This document shows, one piece after another, positions 8,113 to 10,143 of a stretch of DNA of 10,143 nt. Each line of letters starts with the position of its first letter. Within the stretch, counting starts at the first letter, position 1. Origin of the DNA: Cyclostephanos tholiformis (taxonomy: Eukaryota; Bacillariophyta; Thalassiosirophyceae; Thalassiosirales; Thalassiosiraceae). A program made the translations under genes and the position numbers. The notes below the pieces were generated by a model, which worked only from the letters and a program-made list of their open reading frames with translations, did no database searches and was not told the origin of the DNA. Location of the stretch: positions 1 to 10,143 of the forward strand of contig JALLPB010004767.1 in NCBI GenBank assembly GCA_036939975.1. Direction: 5' to 3'.

Positions 8113-10143
8113 ATGACAGTCCTGAAAGCACTAGAATACCGGGCGATAAGATACCGCGCAAAGGGGAGACTCACGGACCGCGCACACTGCTGGAGCCTAG
8201 ATGAAACAGGCACAATCAACACGGCCGGCCTCCGATCACGAGAAGAAATACAACAACAAGAGCAGATAGATATTTGGGGGGTGTCCGACGAGGTCCTAAC
8301 TGTACATGGGGCTCTCCCAGGCCACAAGGAGGAGGGGATTACACGATCACTGTATGAAAACGTGAACAGAATTCATATCAGGCTAGGAGGGAATGATAAG
8401 CTGGAGAAGGCAAAAGACCTCATTGACAAACTGGGTGCTGACGTTGTGGCATACAACGAGCACCGCCAAAATCTCCGCCACAAGGATAACAGGAACGGAT
8501 GTAACCAACTCTTTTGGAGAGGAGAGGTGGAGGTACGCTCGGCTGTGGCACACAATGTGCATGAGGCGGATCGCATCGGCAGATGCCAAGAAGGTGACAT
8601 GGCCCTACTGATGTTTGGACCACTCACAGAATACCTGGACATCCCATCATGTGAGAAAGACGCGTCAGGCCTTGGGCGGTGGACATCTATGGCACTCANC
8701 CCATCATGTGAGAAAGACGCGTCAGGCCTTGGGCGGTGGACATCTATGGCACTCAAAGGAAGCGCGGGGGTCCAAACGAGGATCATCTGTGGGACAACCC
8801 GTGCCGGAGTAATCGTCAAGACAACAGCACCAGCTACGCCCAACACAGACAGTATCAAATATGGCAAACTAACGACCATGTTACATGCCCACGAGTCAAA
8901 TTCAGGGAGGATCTCAAACAAGCCTTAAAAAGGTGGAGAGCCGCGGAAGATCGACTGATTGTCTGCCTTGATGCCAATGAGAGCATTTATACTCAGGCGT
9001 TGGGAAGGATGCTCACCAACCCAGAAGGCCTCGGAATGGTAGAAACCACAGGGAAGTACACGGGGAAGAAGATAGGCCCCACATACTCCCGTGGCTTGCT
9101 CCCAATTGACGGCATATGGACAACCCCCGATGTGACGATCGCCAATGCATGTGTCATGCCAGCAGGATATGGCATAGGAGACCACCGACTCTTCATAATT
9201 GACATACATACCTCATCACTCATCGAGATGGGGCCACCACGAGAATGACGAGCAGCATCCCGCCAACTGAACACACGACTCCCACACATTGTGCAGAAGT
9301 ATGTGGATAACCTCGAGCAAAATCTAACAAGGCACAGGCTAATAACGAAGCTGGGAGAGGCACACATGGAAGGACGGACCAGGGAAGAGGTAGAATCAAA
9401 AATTGATAGCATGGACAATACCAGCACACAGTTTATGCAACACGCCGCTAAGAAGTGCAGGAAGCTAAAGTCAGGGCGAATCTGCTTCTCATCAGAGTCG
9501 GTAATATGGCTCAAGAGAAGTCAGATTTATAACTCATTGATGGAGTACAACCTAGGCCTAAATAAGAATAGAGGGAATCTGAAGAGGGGAGCTCGGAAGA
9601 ACGGTATAGAACACCCCTTCCAAATATCAATGGCTGAACTGAAGATAAGGTTAGCAGTCTGCGAAGAGCGCAATAATTACTTCAGAAAGAATGGCCACAG
9701 GTATCGAAAGAAATTCCTTCTTGAGCGCATTGAGGCTGCACGAGAGCATGGGCAAGAGAATGCAGCGGCGAAGATCTTGGCAATCATCAAGCGGGAGCAA
9801 GACCGAGCATTTTGGAGAAAACTCAACTATACCTGCGGTAAGACGAAGGGGGGCAGCCCCACCTCTGTTCAAGTTCCGAGAGAAGGGCAAGGCAACATGA
9901 CAGATGAGTTTACCACTCAGGACACCATGCAGGAGGCGATATGGTCGAACATCCACTACAAACGATTTTACTTGGCGGAGGAAGCCTCGATTTGCCGTGG
10001 GCAATTGCGTCAAGACTTTGGATATAACGCCGCAACTTGCACCGCCGCCAACATCCTCGCAGGGAGGTACAGGTACCCAGATGGATTTGATCAAGCAACA
10101 AAAGAGTTATGCGAAGAGTGCGCCCTTATAAGACAAATTATCC
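8113..10143 (+). pseudogene. Retroelement ORF2: EEP (APE-like) endonuclease plus pre-RT linker, frameshifted, runs off window
   Basis: The EEP nuclease nicks target DNA to prime reverse transcription. Marks in order: YNEHR with the candidate metal-binding Glu at 8458-8460 (codon 116), GLGRWTSMAL, TRIICG then NPC, STSYAQHRQYQ, CLDANES (8964-8984), GPTYSRG, PIDGIW and GYGIGDHRLF (about 9168-9194, active-site Asp-His). After 9249 comes a basic helical linker (LNTRLPH, KKCRKLKSGRICF) and an aromatic/Arg-rich region (AFWRKLNY, AIWSNIHYKRFYLAEEA) that I associate with diatom retroelement proteins just before the RT. Defects: a 57-base duplication with N at 8699, a one-base frame change at about 8793, and TGA at 9246-9248 in an otherwise open frame to 10143. 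ATG 8113 is the first in-frame ATG seen, but the start is uncertain. Confidence 0.75.
8643..8755. repeat. 56-base direct duplication separated by one N
   Basis: Positions 8643-8698 and 8700-8755 are identical, with the ambiguous base at 8699 between them. The 57-base offset equals 19 codons, so the ORF2 frame is unaffected, but the segment containing GLGRWTSMAL appears twice. An exact copy on each side of a single N is the expected sign of two overlapping contigs joined end to end rather than a biological repeat. Confidence 0.9.

Larger units (their letters stand above)
4727..10143 (+). mobile_element. Non-LTR-type retroelement with EEP endonuclease, degraded, 3' end outside window
   Basis: Two consecutive plus-strand reading frames, a gag-like ORF1 and an ORF2 starting with an APE-like EEP nuclease and continuing into the linker before a reverse transcriptase, give the layout of a non-LTR retrotransposon. 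I see no LTRs, protease, integrase or zinc-knuckle CCHC motif. The left boundary is placed where the 197-bp repeat is interrupted, which is inference. The reverse transcriptase palm motifs, 3' end and target duplication are not in the window. Confidence 0.7.

Noticed and set aside
8373..8921. Minus-strand open frame across the nuclease region
   Set aside because: It is antisense to ORF2, which has clear EEP motifs, and it passes through the N and the artefactual duplication.
5685..9248. TGA read as selenocysteine or as a reassigned codon
   Set aside because: Two of the four ORF1/ORF2 TGA codons noted also need a frame change, no selenocysteine-insertion element is visible, and the hAT gene shows TAG as well as TGA lesions. 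Decay explains all of them.

Overview
The window looks like nuclear DNA of a eukaryotic microalga, most probably a diatom. This rests on very short GT-AG introns (77-90 nt), no bacterial gene organisation, and two transposon protein families that I recognise as typical of diatom genomes. The species assignment is inference; I could not run a search. The whole window is mobile-element DNA or its debris. I see no host housekeeping gene, RNA gene or CRISPR array.

Layout. Positions 1-845 are AT-rich flank with a short perfect palindrome, a weak plus-strand coding relic (182-670) and a degenerate A-tract/GAGTTTGAGTT repeat block (634-732). Positions 846-4174, read on the minus strand, are an almost complete hAT-superfamily transposase gene. 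Two introns (3458-3534 and 2771-2860) join three open segments exactly in frame, but two in-frame stops near 1965-1973 interrupt it. Upstream of its ATG, at 4279-4726, is a 197-bp unit repeated 2.3 times. Read on the minus strand, each full unit carries splice donors and acceptors, as if a spliced 5' leader had been tandemly duplicated. The third copy stops abruptly at 4726.

From about 4727 to the end, on the plus strand, lies a non-LTR-type retroelement. ORF1 (about 5253-7859) is gag-like, with a Cys cluster, a charged coiled coil, a conserved-looking middle domain and an acidic tail. ORF2 (8113 to beyond the end) has an endonuclease/exonuclease/phosphatase (EEP, APE-like) domain. It is followed by the long basic linker that leads to a reverse transcriptase, whose catalytic core lies outside the window.

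Condition. Both elements are decayed. The retroelement shows an in-frame TAA at 5319, frame changes before 5687, before 6126 and at about 8793, and in-frame TGA codons at 6888 and 9246. A separate problem is one N at 8699 flanked by identical 56-base copies (period 57), which looks like an assembly join of overlapping contigs.

In life the ORF1 protein would coat the element RNA and ORF2 would nick target DNA and reverse transcribe. The hAT transposase would cut and paste its own element. The two are independent, and the retroelement may have landed in the hAT leader region. I found no convincing new biological system; the spliced-leader-like tandem repeat and the frame changes in ORF1 are the points most worth checking.
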